Below, piece by piece: positions 36,189 to 44,564 of a stretch of 64,000 nt of DNA. Every line of letters begins with the position of its first letter. Position 1 is the first letter of the stretch. The DNA is from Desulfosediminicola ganghwensis (lineage in GTDB: Bacteria; Desulfobacterota; Desulfobulbia; Desulfobulbales; Desulfocapsaceae). A program made the translations under genes and the position numbers. The notes beneath the pieces were generated by a model that was not told the origin of the DNA, made no database searches, and saw only the letters and a list, made by a program, of their open reading frames with translations. Where the stretch lies: contig NZ_CP050699.1 of assembly GCF_005116675.2 (NCBI RefSeq), positions 5,589,001 to 5,653,000 on the forward strand, written 5' to 3'.

Positions 36189-36569
36189 TTATTGCCGTCT
36201 TTTACCGGTATAATCATTCAAGCTGTGATAAAAGGCGCCGACAGCCAGTTCTGCACAATGATGATGGTCAGCTGGAAGTGTTTTCAGGTACTCAATAATT
36301 TTTTCCGGCGTAATCTCCCAGCATTCACTTAACTGGCACCCCTCTGCCAGATAGCTGATAGTATTGGCGCAGGCAAATGTATTCAGACAGCCGTTTATTT
36401 GAAAAGTGAGCCCCTCGACACGCTCGTTCTCCACCAAAAGATAAAATTCTACAGTATCACCACAATCCCCGGTCCTGGTGCCGAAACCGTCAGGCGCTTC
36501 CATCACACCATAACGATCATAGCTGTACGCCATTATGATAAACTCATCTGAGTAGTCATCCAGAGACAT
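36189..36569 (-). CDS. NifU/IscU-like iron-sulfur scaffold protein
   Basis: The 126-residue protein has the three-Cys layout of the NifU N-terminal fold: GDCGDTVEFYL, QINGCLNTFACANTISYLAEG and HHCAELAVGAFYHSL. These bind a transient [2Fe-2S] cluster before transfer to targets. Several DUF-type relatives in Desulfobacterota have this form and stand alone, as here. Start at 36569, following AGGAGGG. Demand for clusters is high in this genome (RdhA, RdhC, hydrogenase). Confidence 0.8.
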   Translation of the reverse strand: MSLDDYSDEFIIMAYSYDRYGVMEAPDGFGTRTGDCGDTVEFYLLVENERVEGLTFQINGCLNTFACANTISYLAEGCQLSECWEITPEKIIEYLKTLPADHHHCAELAVGAFYHSLNDYTGKRRQ

Positions 36570-36711
36570 CGTCAACCCTCCTGTAAAAAAATTCCCCTGC
36601 CCCTTGCTTTAAAAAACGCACCATAGCGCACGGAGATGCCCTTTTGCAACAATCCCCAAAAGATATCTTGTTGCCAGCACTGCCAGGCACAGGTATATAG
36701 AAAGCTAGCGG

Positions 36712-36945
36712 GTGCGTCCGGGCCTGATTACCAGTCAGGCACCGGGGATAATAGGAAAGCCGGTGCAAATCCGGCACAAGCCAGTCATTGCTGTAAGCGG
36801 AGTCTGCTGCGGCTGGGCAACGAACCGTTTTTTTCACCAGTTACCGGTCAATGTCCATGCCCTGAACTATTCGGCTGATCACTGGAGCTTATGCTCTGGG
36901 AAGGTGGCCGCAACAGGTTAATCCGTAAGTCAGAAAGCCTGCCCG
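36712..36945 (+). promoter_or_regulatory. Cobalamin riboswitch
   Basis: The conserved core is clear: AAGCCGGTGCAAATCCGGC near 36757-36775, a P-loop segment with CACTGG near 36881, GGGAAGGTGG near 36898, and the B12 box AAGTCAGAAAGCCTGCC at 36927-36943. It reads on the plus strand toward the TrpD-like gene at 37201. A GCCTG-CCCG-CAGGC hairpin overlaps the end and may be part of the switch. High cobamide should turn the operon down, by analogy with known members of this class. Confidence 0.92.
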
Positions 36946-37200
36946 CAGGCGATATGTTCATGTCGCCTTCAGAGTTCCACTGGAGTTCTCTGTATTGCCT
37001 GACAGATCCCGCCGAGGCATTTTTTTTTTAATGCAGCGGCAGGGCTTGCAGGAGATACAGAGAGAGGACCCACCTGCTTTGCCAGAATCCGCTATGAGGT
37101 CCCTCCTCTCATCCCTGCCAGGCTGATACTGCAGAGCTGTCCCGGGCTGCATCACACCTCGGTCAGTATTTTTTTACAACCTTCAGCCGGACAAAATCTC
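36946..37200 (+). promoter_or_regulatory. Leader between riboswitch and first gene
   Basis: About 255 bp without a gene. It contains a possible stem formed by GAGAGGACC near 37061 and GGTCCCTCCTCTC near 37098, which might be a terminator or antiterminator of the expression platform, but no clear T-tailed terminator. The start codon at 37201 has only a weak ribosome site. Confidence 0.45.
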
Positions 37201-38313
37201 ATGGACATTGATAACAACCAGAAATTCGGGGGACTCATCGGTCAGCTTATTAACAAGACCGACCTGAGCGAAGCTCAATCCTATGAAGCCTTCTGCATGG
37301 TACTCAACAACGAGGTAACCGAGATGCAGCAGGGCGCCTTTCTCGCAGCCCTCACCTCCAAAGGTGAATCCGCTCCCGAGGTTGCCGGTGGATGGCGAGC
37401 GATTTACGACCTCGACACCACTAAAACTCACCTGCGTTGTGCTGACGAGGTCGTTGACAATTGCGGTACCGGCATGGACAGTTTTAAGACTTTCAATATC
37501 TCCACTGCCGCCTCAATTATCGCCGCTGCCGGTGGCGTAAAGGTTGCCCGTCACGGCGCCCGGGCCATTTCCTCCACCTGCGGAACAGTGGACATTGCTG
37601 AAAGTCTCGGGGTCGATGTCGAATGCAGTGTCGATATTGTCGCTAACTCCATCGAGACCACAGGGCTTGGCCTGTTTAACGGTATGAGCCCGCAGGTTCA
37701 CCCCCTGGCATTGGGGAGAATACTCTCACAGATTCGCTTCGGTTCACCATTAAATATCGCAGCCTCCCTGGCTAATCCCGCCCTGCCCAGATATGGAGTG
37801 CGCGGTGTCTACTCCCGTGAATTACTGATGCCTGTCGCCAGGGTGATGGACTCCATCGGCTATCTTGACGCAATGGTCATGTACGGCTCAATTGAGGGAA
37901 GTGATAAGGGGATGGACGAGGCGTCCGTCTGCGGCACTACCTACGGAGTCCGTCTGCATGGAGGTACGCTCACAGAATTCAGTTTCACCCCAGAGGATTG
38001 TGGCCTGATACAACATCAGCCTGAAGAACTTGCTCCCGAGACAGATCGTCAGGAAGCAGCAAAACAGATGCTCGCGCTGCTTGCCGGTCAGATAAACGGG
38101 GCGAAACGCGACGCAATCCTCTTAAACAGCGCCTGTATTTTCCACCTGCGTGGCCTCTGTACCACCATGAAAGAGGGTGTCAAAATGGCCGATGCCATCC
38201 TTACCAGCGGCAAGGCTCTTCAGCTTTTGCATGAGTGGGTACGAGCCCAAAGCAGTGACCGGGAGGCCAGCCTTTCCCGTCTTGAGAAACTGAAAAGCGA
38301 GGTTCTCAACTGA
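37201..38313 (+). CDS. TrpD-like phosphoribosyltransferase in a cobamide operon
   Basis: The 370-residue protein has the anthranilate phosphoribosyltransferase fold: an N-terminal helical domain, then NCGTGMDSFKTFNIST (canonical GTGGD reads GTGMD), KVARHGARAISSTCGTVD (canonical GNRxxSSxxGSxD), an Arg-containing active-site segment ALGRILSQIRFGSPLNI, and GMDEASVCGTT. No other trp gene is nearby. A cobalamin riboswitch precedes it and a CobT fusion follows, so its likely acceptor is not anthranilate but a base or phenol-like compound for the cobamide lower ligand. That assignment is inference. Confidence 0.82.
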   Translation: MDIDNNQKFGGLIGQLINKTDLSEAQSYEAFCMVLNNEVTEMQQGAFLAALTSKGESAPEVAGGWRAIYDLDTTKTHLRCADEVVDNCGTGMDSFKTFNISTAASIIAAAGGVKVARHGARAISSTCGTVDIAESLGVDVECSVDIVANSIETTGLGLFNGMSPQVHPLALGRILSQIRFGSPLNIAASLANPALPRYGVRGVYSRELLMPVARVMDSIGYLDAMVMYGSIEGSDKGMDEASVCGTTYGVRLHGGTLTEFSFTPEDCGLIQHQPEELAPETDRQEAAKQMLALLAGQINGAKRDAILLNSACIFHLRGLCTTMKEGVKMADAILTSGKALQLLHEWVRAQSSDREASLSRLEKLKSEVLN

Positions 38314-38519
38314 TGAAGCTATTGGTCCTTAAAGAAGCCGACCGCTACTTCCGCTTCAGGCAGGAGAACATTGAAATCTGCAAGATGAGCAAAGCCAGTG
38401 TCTATCCCCCTGAGCAGTATCAGCTGGTTGTAGAGAACCTGAAACAGCTACATGAAAATGGTTATCCGGATGCCAGGATTATGCAGCTAACCATTACCGA
38501 AACCGAATACACTCCCTGA
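38313..38519 (+). CDS. Small protein of unknown function in the cobamide operon
   Basis: The 68-residue protein has no membrane helix or signal; it has a mixed charged composition (EADRYFRFRQENIEICKMSK, YPPEQYQLVVENLKQLHENG). Its ATG overlaps the stop of the TrpD-like gene (TGATG), and its own stop lies one base before the start of the dehydrogenase-CobT gene, so all three are tightly coupled. No family recognised. Confidence 0.72.
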   Translation: MKLLVLKEADRYFRFRQENIEICKMSKASVYPPEQYQLVVENLKQLHENGYPDARIMQLTITETEYTP

Positions 38520-38520
38520 C

Positions 38521-40653
38521 ATGCAACAGCGAATTCAACTCACCGCGATACAACAGCTTTCCTCGACAAGCGTCAACCCCAAGCAGCTTGACCAACCGAC
38601 TGAGGGCCACATCCGGCTCAAGGTGCTCTATTGCGCCATCTGTCGCACAGATGCCAAGATGTGGAAAAGTGGTCATCGCGATCTGAAACTGCCGAGAGTA
38701 CTCGGTCATGAAGTGGCGGCGATCAATGAAAGCAGCGGTGAGTTGTTTACCATCTGGCCGGGCCAGGCCTGTTGGAAATGCAGCTATTGCCTCAACGGAC
38801 GAGATAACCTCTGTGAAGAGATGAAAATCATCGGGTTTCACTCTGACGGGGGGTTCAGCAGTTGGCTTGATGTTCCCAACCGTTCACTCATACCGGCAGA
38901 AGGCATACAAGATCCCAGACTGTTGGTCTTTACCGAACCCATCGCCTGTGTTCTCCATTGCCTGGCAACGCTCAACATCTCAGGCCGGGAACGTGTCATT
39001 ATTTATGGCGGTGGAACCGTAGGACTCCTCACCGCCCTGGCCTGCCAGGTCCGGGGTTGCATGGTTACTGTTATCGAACAAAGTGAAGAGAAGATAGCGA
39101 AAACGACACCATTCACCTCCACCCACCAAATTGCCGTGGTGAAAGATACCGTGGATAGCGATTTTGATCTGGCCATCAACTGTTGTGACAGCCCGATCGC
39201 CTGCGCACTTTGCATCACCAAGTTGAAAAAAGGCGGCAAACTTGGTTTTTTCTCCGGCCTCAAGAAAAATGAGGAGTTGGACACAAACCTCCTGAACCTA
39301 CTACATTATAAAGAAAATCAGCTTATTGGCAGTTACGGCCCTACCAGGGCAGACATGTTCGAGGCTGTCAAATTCTGCAGGCTGCACGGGGAAGGGCTGC
39401 TCCTTCTTATTGAAAAGTTTTTAACGGCTGAAGACGCTGCCTCGGTAATGCCCGCAATAGCAGATGGCAACGCGCTGAAATATGTTCTCGATTTCAGCTC
39501 AGATACAACCACGTCTACTACATTTTCACCCGGCCCACCTGCCAGGGCCGTTCCTTCTACCAGCAACCAGTCTGCCGCCAACTCCCTGCTCTCCCTGCCA
39601 CTGACCAATCTCATCCGGAAGATTCAGCCGCTGTCTGAAGAAATACGGACAGCAGCTCAAAAGAAAATTGACATGAAGACCAAGCCTCTTGGGGCCCTCG
39701 GCAAGATAGAGCGACTCGCCGTCAGGATTGCCGCCATCCAGTCCAACCTCATGCCTCGCATCGAGAATAAACAGATGGTCGTCTTTGCAGGAGATCACGG
39801 AGTAGTGGAGGAAGGTGTTTCCGCGTATCCGTCCAAGGTAACCAAACAAATGGTCGAAAACTTTCTCGATGGCGGAGCCGCGATCAATGCCTTTTGCCGA
39901 CAGTTTGACATTAGTCTCAAAGTGGTCGATATGGGAGTCAAGGGGCAATTCGCCGCCCACCCATTGCTCATTCATGGCAAGGTGCGGGAGGGTACCAGCA
40001 ATTTCACCCTGCAGCAGGCCATGACCATAGAAGAAGCTGTTGCGGCTATGGAGGTAGGCGCGCAAGTGTTTTCTAAAATACTTGATGCCGGCGGGTGCGA
40101 CGTAATCGGCCTTGGTGAAATGGGTATTGGCAATACCAGCTCCGCTTCGGCGATAATCTCTCTTATTACCGGAACTCCTGTGGCGGAGCTGACCGGGCGC
40201 GGCACAGGGGTAGACAACAAAGGGTTAGAGCGAAAGATAGAGGTACTTGAAAAGGCACTCCACCTGCACAGGCTAAAGCCTCATCAACCGATAGAGATTC
40301 TCGCCGCAGTAGGCGGCTTTGAACTCTGCGGCATTGCGGGTTGCGTTCTTGCAGCCGCAGCCCATGGCAAATGTGTTGTCCTGGATGGACTCATATCCAC
40401 AGCAGCCGGACTTGTCGTTTACCAGATCTGTCCTGATGTCGGTCCATACCTTATCGCTGGACATCGCTCAGTGGAGCAGGGGCAGATCGCAGCCCTGCAA
40501 CACATGAATCTTCACCCGGTAGTGGACATGGAAATGCGTCTCGGAGAGGGTACCGGCGCAGCCCTCACCATCAATATGATAGAACTTGCAGCACGGGTAA
40601 TGCGAGAAATGGCAACATTTGAAGAAGCAGGTATAGAAGCCGTTCACCGTTAA
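38521..40653 (+). CDS. cobT: Zinc-type dehydrogenase fused to CobT phosphoribosyltransferase
   Basis: The 710-residue protein joins two enzymes. Residues 1-330 are a medium-chain zinc dehydrogenase: catalytic-type Cys38 and Cys41, GHE at 62-64, structural zinc Cys84, Cys87, Cys90 and Cys98, and a Rossmann GGGTVG. A Ser/Thr/Pro-rich linker (about 335-365) leads to CobT, nicotinate-nucleotide:lower-ligand-base phosphoribosyltransferase, with FAGDHGVVEEGVSAYP, GLGEMGIGNTSSASA, TGRGTG and the catalytic Glu676 in MRLGEGTGAAL. CobT activates the base that becomes the cobamide lower ligand. A fused oxidoreductase could prepare or modify that base. One open frame with no break supports a genuine fusion. 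Confidence 0.9.
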   Translation: MQQRIQLTAIQQLSSTSVNPKQLDQPTEGHIRLKVLYCAICRTDAKMWKSGHRDLKLPRVLGHEVAAINESSGELFTIWPGQACWKCSYCLNGRDNLCEEMKIIGFHSDGGFSSWLDVPNRSLIPAEGIQDPRLLVFTEPIACVLHCLATLNISGRERVIIYGGGTVGLLTALACQVRGCMVTVIEQSEEKIAKTTPFTSTHQIAVVKDTVDSDFDLAINCCDSPIACALCITKLKKGGKLGFFSGLKKNEELDTNLLNLLHYKENQLIGSYGPTRADMFEAVKFCRLHGEGLLLLIEKFLTAEDAASVMPAIADGNALKYVLDFSSDTTTSTTFSPGPPARAVPSTSNQSAANSLLSLPLTNLIRKIQPLSEEIRTAAQKKIDMKTKPLGALGKIERLAVRIAAIQSNLMPRIENKQMVVFAGDHGVVEEGVSAYPSKVTKQMVENFLDGGAAINAFCRQFDISLKVVDMGVKGQFAAHPLLIHGKVREGTSNFTLQQAMTIEEAVAAMEVGAQVFSKILDAGGCDVIGLGEMGIGNTSSASAIISLITGTPVAELTGRGTGVDNKGLERKIEVLEKALHLHRLKPHQPIEILAAVGGFELCGIAGCVLAAAAHGKCVVLDGLISTAAGLVVYQICPDVGPYLIAGHRSVEQGQIAALQHMNLHPVVDMEMRLGEGTGAALTINMIELAARVMREMATFEEAGIEAVHR

Positions 40654-41378
40654 CGAAAATTTCCCGTTTATACTCCAAAAAGAAACCTTCTGAATAGGTC
40701 TTGTCTATCGACCAGACAGCAACAGGTCTTTTAATGTCTTGAATCAAATATTGTCAGGATAGTATTCGACAGTCCCCATCGATACATTGTGCCATAGAAA
40801 AATACCGCACAATCGCCACAACACCACCCCTGCCTTCCCAACCAGGTTCAACAGCAAAAGATGGATAATATTGGGTCATCATTGGGTTTATATCAACCAA
40901 TCAGAGACAAATCTGACACGCCAATCAGGCCGAAATTTACGGGACTACTACATTGTAGGTATTCGAAATTCCAGAAATAGAAACGGTCGGAACATATTAC
41001 CAATTCAAGATAATTCTACGGTAAGCCTTTACCAGTAATAGCATTATTGGTGATACCAATATGCCTTTACTGTTTTAAACGCCGTTTTTTTTGCATTGGT
41101 ATGTATTTTGAGGTATACGAACGAAGTGGTTTATGTTAGCATATGCTCCATTTGGTACCACTACGTCGCGCACGACTTTGTCGCATCCGACAATGTAGCA
41201 TTTTTTTCAGTTGGTGCAACAAAGTTTTATCGAATATATGCAGAACCGGGCCTTAGTTTTCCGGAGCCGGATTTTTGGTGCCAGGCCCGCGAATTGCTCG
41301 ACAGATTTAGATTACATGTGCAGTGCGAGACTGCACTCGAAGAGTTGTTACGGAAAATATACGAACGGGAATGAAACG
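40654..41378. other. 725-bp gene-free region before the DUF1641 gene
   Basis: A/T-rich compared with the neighbours, with no supportable gene. Short open frames here have no ribosome site or family likeness. It likely contains the promoter for the DUF1641-sqr operon. No strong sigma-54 site was found. Confidence 0.5.
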
Positions 41379-42146
41379 ATGAACGAAGCTTTGATTCTGG
41401 AAAAGTTGGACAACCTTGCAAGCGAAATTCAGTCGCTGAAATCAGAAGTGCAGGCTTTTAAGGACGCAAAGCCAGTGCCCGCCACTTCCGCACAACCGGC
41501 TGTTTCTGCATCTGTCCCAATGCTCGCCAAATTCGATGGCAAATACAATGAGAAGGATCTTGACTGCCTGGTCGAAAACCTGCTGATCAGTGTCAACGAC
41601 ATTAACTCCATGCTCTTTAAAATGAAGGCTGGTAACGAGTTGTGTCGCGACATCGAGCCCATTGCCCATCAGGTTTACCCACATCTCATCAAATTCCTTT
41701 ACGAGATTGAAGGAGCCGTTACCCTCACCGATTTCGAGGCACTGCTGAGAAATCTGCTGATCAGTGTACCTGCCATGAACGAAGCTCTTGGCTTCCTCCG
41801 TGCCGGTATCGAACTGACAGACGATCTCATGCCTGTCGCCAAGATTGTCTATCCGAAGGTAATTGTGGCGCTTAACGAGCTGCAGCAAGCCATCGACAAC
41901 TCTGGTGGTATCATCAAAGTTGTGGGAGCAGCCGCTTCCAACGTCAAGGAATTCACCATCTCCGAGGAACAGGCTGAAGAGATCATCAAAGTGATGAACT
42001 CTATTAATCTTAACAACATCAAGCCAGTATCACCTATTGGAGCTGTTAAACAACTCATGAATCCGGATGTCCAGAAATCACTTGGCGCAGCATTTATGAT
42101 GCTTCAGTCCATGGGTGCCTGTGTTCAGATCATGCAGAAAAAATAA
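41379..42146 (+). CDS. DUF1641 protein preceding the sulfide:quinone oxidoreductase
   Basis: The 255-residue protein has a short coiled start (ALILEKLDNLASEIQSLKSEV), an Ala/Pro linker (about 29-45) and two similar segments, LLISVNDINSMLFKMKAGNELCRDI and LLISVPAMNEALGFLRAGIELTDDL, the internal repeat of DUF1641. Such genes commonly lie beside sulfide:quinone oxidoreductases and formate-dehydrogenase-type genes; the role is unknown, maybe as a membrane-associated partner. Start at 41379, since the longer frame from 41211 has no start signal. Confidence 0.82.
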   Translation: MNEALILEKLDNLASEIQSLKSEVQAFKDAKPVPATSAQPAVSASVPMLAKFDGKYNEKDLDCLVENLLISVNDINSMLFKMKAGNELCRDIEPIAHQVYPHLIKFLYEIEGAVTLTDFEALLRNLLISVPAMNEALGFLRAGIELTDDLMPVAKIVYPKVIVALNELQQAIDNSGGIIKVVGAAASNVKEFTISEEQAEEIIKVMNSINLNNIKPVSPIGAVKQLMNPDVQKSLGAAFMMLQSMGACVQIMQKK

Positions 42147-42236
42147 TAACAGTCAATCGCTCGAAGTTACTATACAGAACAGGCCGGCAACAACCGTCCC
42201 TGTTCGAAACCTGCCCTAAAGGAGGCGATCAACGTC

Positions 42237-43460
42237 ATGAAGAAGTTAGTCATTCTCGGTGCCGGTTGCGGTGGCACCATGATGGCGAACAAAATGAGGA
42301 ACCACCTGGGTGATGACTGGTCTATCACCATCATCGATCGTGATAACAATCACGATTATCAGCCAGGCTACCTCTTCGTACCGTTCGACATCAATAAACC
42401 AAAGGATATCAGGCGAACCAAGAAAGAGTTCATGAATCCCGGAATTGACTTTGTTATCTCCGAGATTACCAACGTGGACTGGAATGCGCAGGAAATCACC
42501 ACTGCCACCGAAGGTAAGTTCTCCTATGATATCCTGATCATGTCCACCGGCTGTGATATCAAACCTGAAGAAGTTGAAGGCCTGAAAGAAGGCTGGGGTA
42601 ATGATATTCACGGTTTCTACCGTTACGATGATTCCATCGCCCTGAACAAAGCTCTCAAGCAGTTCAAAGGCGGTAAGCTCGTTGTGAATATAGCAGAGAT
42701 GCCTATCAAGTGTCCTGTTGCTCCTCTTGAGTTTGTATTCCTCGCTGACTGGTGGTTCCACACCCAGGGCATCCGTGAAAAAGTCGAAATCGAGTTTGTC
42801 ACTCCGCTTTCCGGCGCTTTCACCAAGCCTGTTGCCACCAGAATTCTCACCGAGGCGTGTGAGCAGAAAAACATTAACATCACCCCGAACTTCGCTCTCG
42901 GTTCAGTAGATCCTGAGAAGAAGATTATCGAGGCGTGGGACGGAACCCAGGTCAACTACGACATGCTGGTCTCCATTCCGCCCAACTTCGGTGCTGATGC
43001 AATGATCGACTCAGATGTCGCCGACCCGATGGGATATATTCCTGTCGACAAGCACACCCTGCAGCCTGCCGGATATGACAATGTCTGGGTACTTGGTGAC
43101 GGAACTGATGTTCCTACCTCCAAGGCTGGTGCGGTAGCGCACTTCCAGGGTGATATTCTCGAAGAGAATATTATGGCGTACATCGAAGGCGGTGAACAAC
43201 ATGCCCGGTCCGACGGGCATGCGGTCTGATTCATTGAATCAGGCTTCGGGAAAGCCTACATCATCGATTTCAACTACGACACTCAGCCATTCACCGGAAA
43301 CTATCCGCTGCCAGCGGTAGGTCCACTCGGTCTTTTGAAAGACACTGAGATGAACCACATTTCCAAGCTGATGTTCAAATGGGTTTACTTCAACATGCTG
43401 CTCAAGGGCACCTGGCTCGGACCGCCAGCTCTTGACATGAGAGGCAAATGCGTTGAGTAA
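42237..43460 (+). CDS. sqr: Sulfide:quinone oxidoreductase, selenocysteine-containing (UGA read-through)
   Basis: This FAD enzyme oxidises sulfide and reduces menaquinone. The N-terminal part shows the dinucleotide motif VILGAGCGGTMMANKM, the catalytic-type Cys in MPIKCPVAPLEF (about residue 160) and NVWVLGDGTDVP. Translation meets TGA at 43227-43229 (codon 331), but the same frame continues for 76 codons, FIESGFGKAYIIDFNYDTQP to MRGKCVE, then TAA at 43458. Relatives have Cys here (DGHANCFIE), so UGA replaces a conserved redox Cys. A six-pair hairpin (43241-43257) 11 bases after UGA is a SECIS candidate. A strong terminator follows. The full 407 residues match the family length. Confidence 0.85.
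43227..43257 (+). promoter_or_regulatory. In-frame UGA with candidate bacterial SECIS hairpin
   Basis: The UGA is followed after 11 bases by AGGCTT (43241-43246), a five-base loop CGGGA and AAGCCT (43252-43257). Position and size fit bacterial SECIS elements, whose apical loop usually carries G or GU; here the loop has G but no U. A second small palindrome, TGATTC-ATT-GAATCA, overlaps the UGA. Confidence 0.65.
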
Positions 43461-43495
43461 CCCGCGTTGATTGGTGCTATACACCAGACGTGAGG

Positions 43496-43532
43496 AAGCG
43501 GCGGAATCAGAAATGATTCCGCCGCTTTTTTT
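43496..43532 (+). terminator. Strong terminator after sqr
   Basis: A perfect 14-bp stem (43496-43509 with 43514-43527) with a GAAA loop is followed by a T run. It lies 36 bp after the TAA at 43460 and not directly after the UGA, supporting read-through of the whole gene. Confidence 0.93.
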
Positions 43533-43609
43533 GTTTTAGGATACAACTCATCAGCTGCTCTGGATAAGAGCAGCCAGTCGCTTCAGGGAAACCCGGAATT
43601 GCCAAAGCT

Positions 43610-44185
43610 TCAGACAATACGACAATTTGGGCAGATGGTATACTGAAAACGGGGATCATCTTTCTTTTCAGTATATTCCTCCATTGTGTGCCAGGAATCA
43701 TCAAAATCCCTGATTTTGTTGCATATTGTGCAAGCTGGCAGGTTCGACTGAAGCATTTCGACATGATCCAGCACTGTTCGCAACTCGTTGTTTGAGATAA
43801 CGAGTTCCTCCTGGATCGACACCAACCGTTCCGCGACCCGTACCCTGGCTCGCAATTCGTGCTCGTCAAAAGGCTTGGTAATATAATCGTCAGCTCCGGC
43901 ATCAAATCCCTGAAGGATATCATTCTGGGCATCACGAGCAGTAAGAATGATCACGTACACCGGAGTGTCACGCTCAAGCATCTTTACCTTCTCACAGAGT
44001 TCCACGCCGTTTATGCCAGGCATCTCCCAGTCAAGAATCGCAATCTGGGGGCCATCCGGTTTTTTCAGTATCTCCCAGGCTTCGGTACCCTCTTCAACAC
44101 CATCGACCTTGTAGCCCCAGCGTTCGAGAACTACCTGCACGGTAAGTCTAGTCGTATACTCATCCTCAGCAATCAGTAACTTCAA
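43610..44185 (-). CDS. Single-domain response regulator with a C-terminal Cys pair module
   Basis: The 191-residue protein has a receiver domain: acidic pair ED near residue 7, phosphorylation Asp in AILDWEMPGINGVEL, and KPF. It lacks a DNA-binding domain. After a coiled linker (residues about 118-150) comes CTICNKIRDFDDSWHTMEEY and a final CPNC, a probable zinc or iron site seen on some orphan response regulators and GGDEF-less proteins. I start at the TTG of 44185, eight bases after GGAGG; a longer frame to 44302 has no ribosome site and an unlikely sequence. Confidence 0.82.
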   Translation of the reverse strand: MKLLIAEDEYTTRLTVQVVLERWGYKVDGVEEGTEAWEILKKPDGPQIAILDWEMPGINGVELCEKVKMLERDTPVYVIILTARDAQNDILQGFDAGADDYITKPFDEHELRARVRVAERLVSIQEELVISNNELRTVLDHVEMLQSNLPACTICNKIRDFDDSWHTMEEYTEKKDDPRFQYTICPNCRIV

Positions 44186-44564
44186 GGATATATCCTCCGT
44201 TTGCGATGTTTCATCAGGGTGCTGCCAATTATTGAGTAACACCTGCCAAACACACAAGATTATGCTCCATCCGCACCAGCTGCATGTTAGCTGATACAAC
44301 ACTCAAATACAGTTTATCCACCCGCTATTATCCTGAACAGATTGTGTTTTGTCCACCTTTTGTGCATAAAAAAACGTATTTTCGCGAATATTGCTCTACC
44401 AATACCTCGCTATGATCTCCTGAGAAAATACTTTTCCTTCGTTTTTCAACTGAGTATAGTACCAGCAATTTTGAACTTTTCACTTACACCAGTAGCTGCC
44501 CTGCCACATTATAATTGCTGCTTATCAGGCCTTTTTTGCTCCAGCCGGCCTTCATCTTCGACAA
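44186..44564. other. Intergenic region between divergent genes
   Basis: About 380 bp that should hold the promoters of the response regulator (minus) and the DUF368 gene (plus). No distinct promoter motif or repeat was recognised. Confidence 0.4.

Noticed and set aside
41211-41378. N-terminal extension of the DUF1641 protein
   Set aside because: The extra 56 codons do not look like the family and have no start signal; the ATG at 41379 begins the recognisable coiled N-terminus.
43239-43484. Minus-strand open frame over the region after the sqr UGA
   Set aside because: It overlaps the conserved C-terminal coding frame of the sulfide:quinone oxidoreductase, has no family likeness and no ribosome site.
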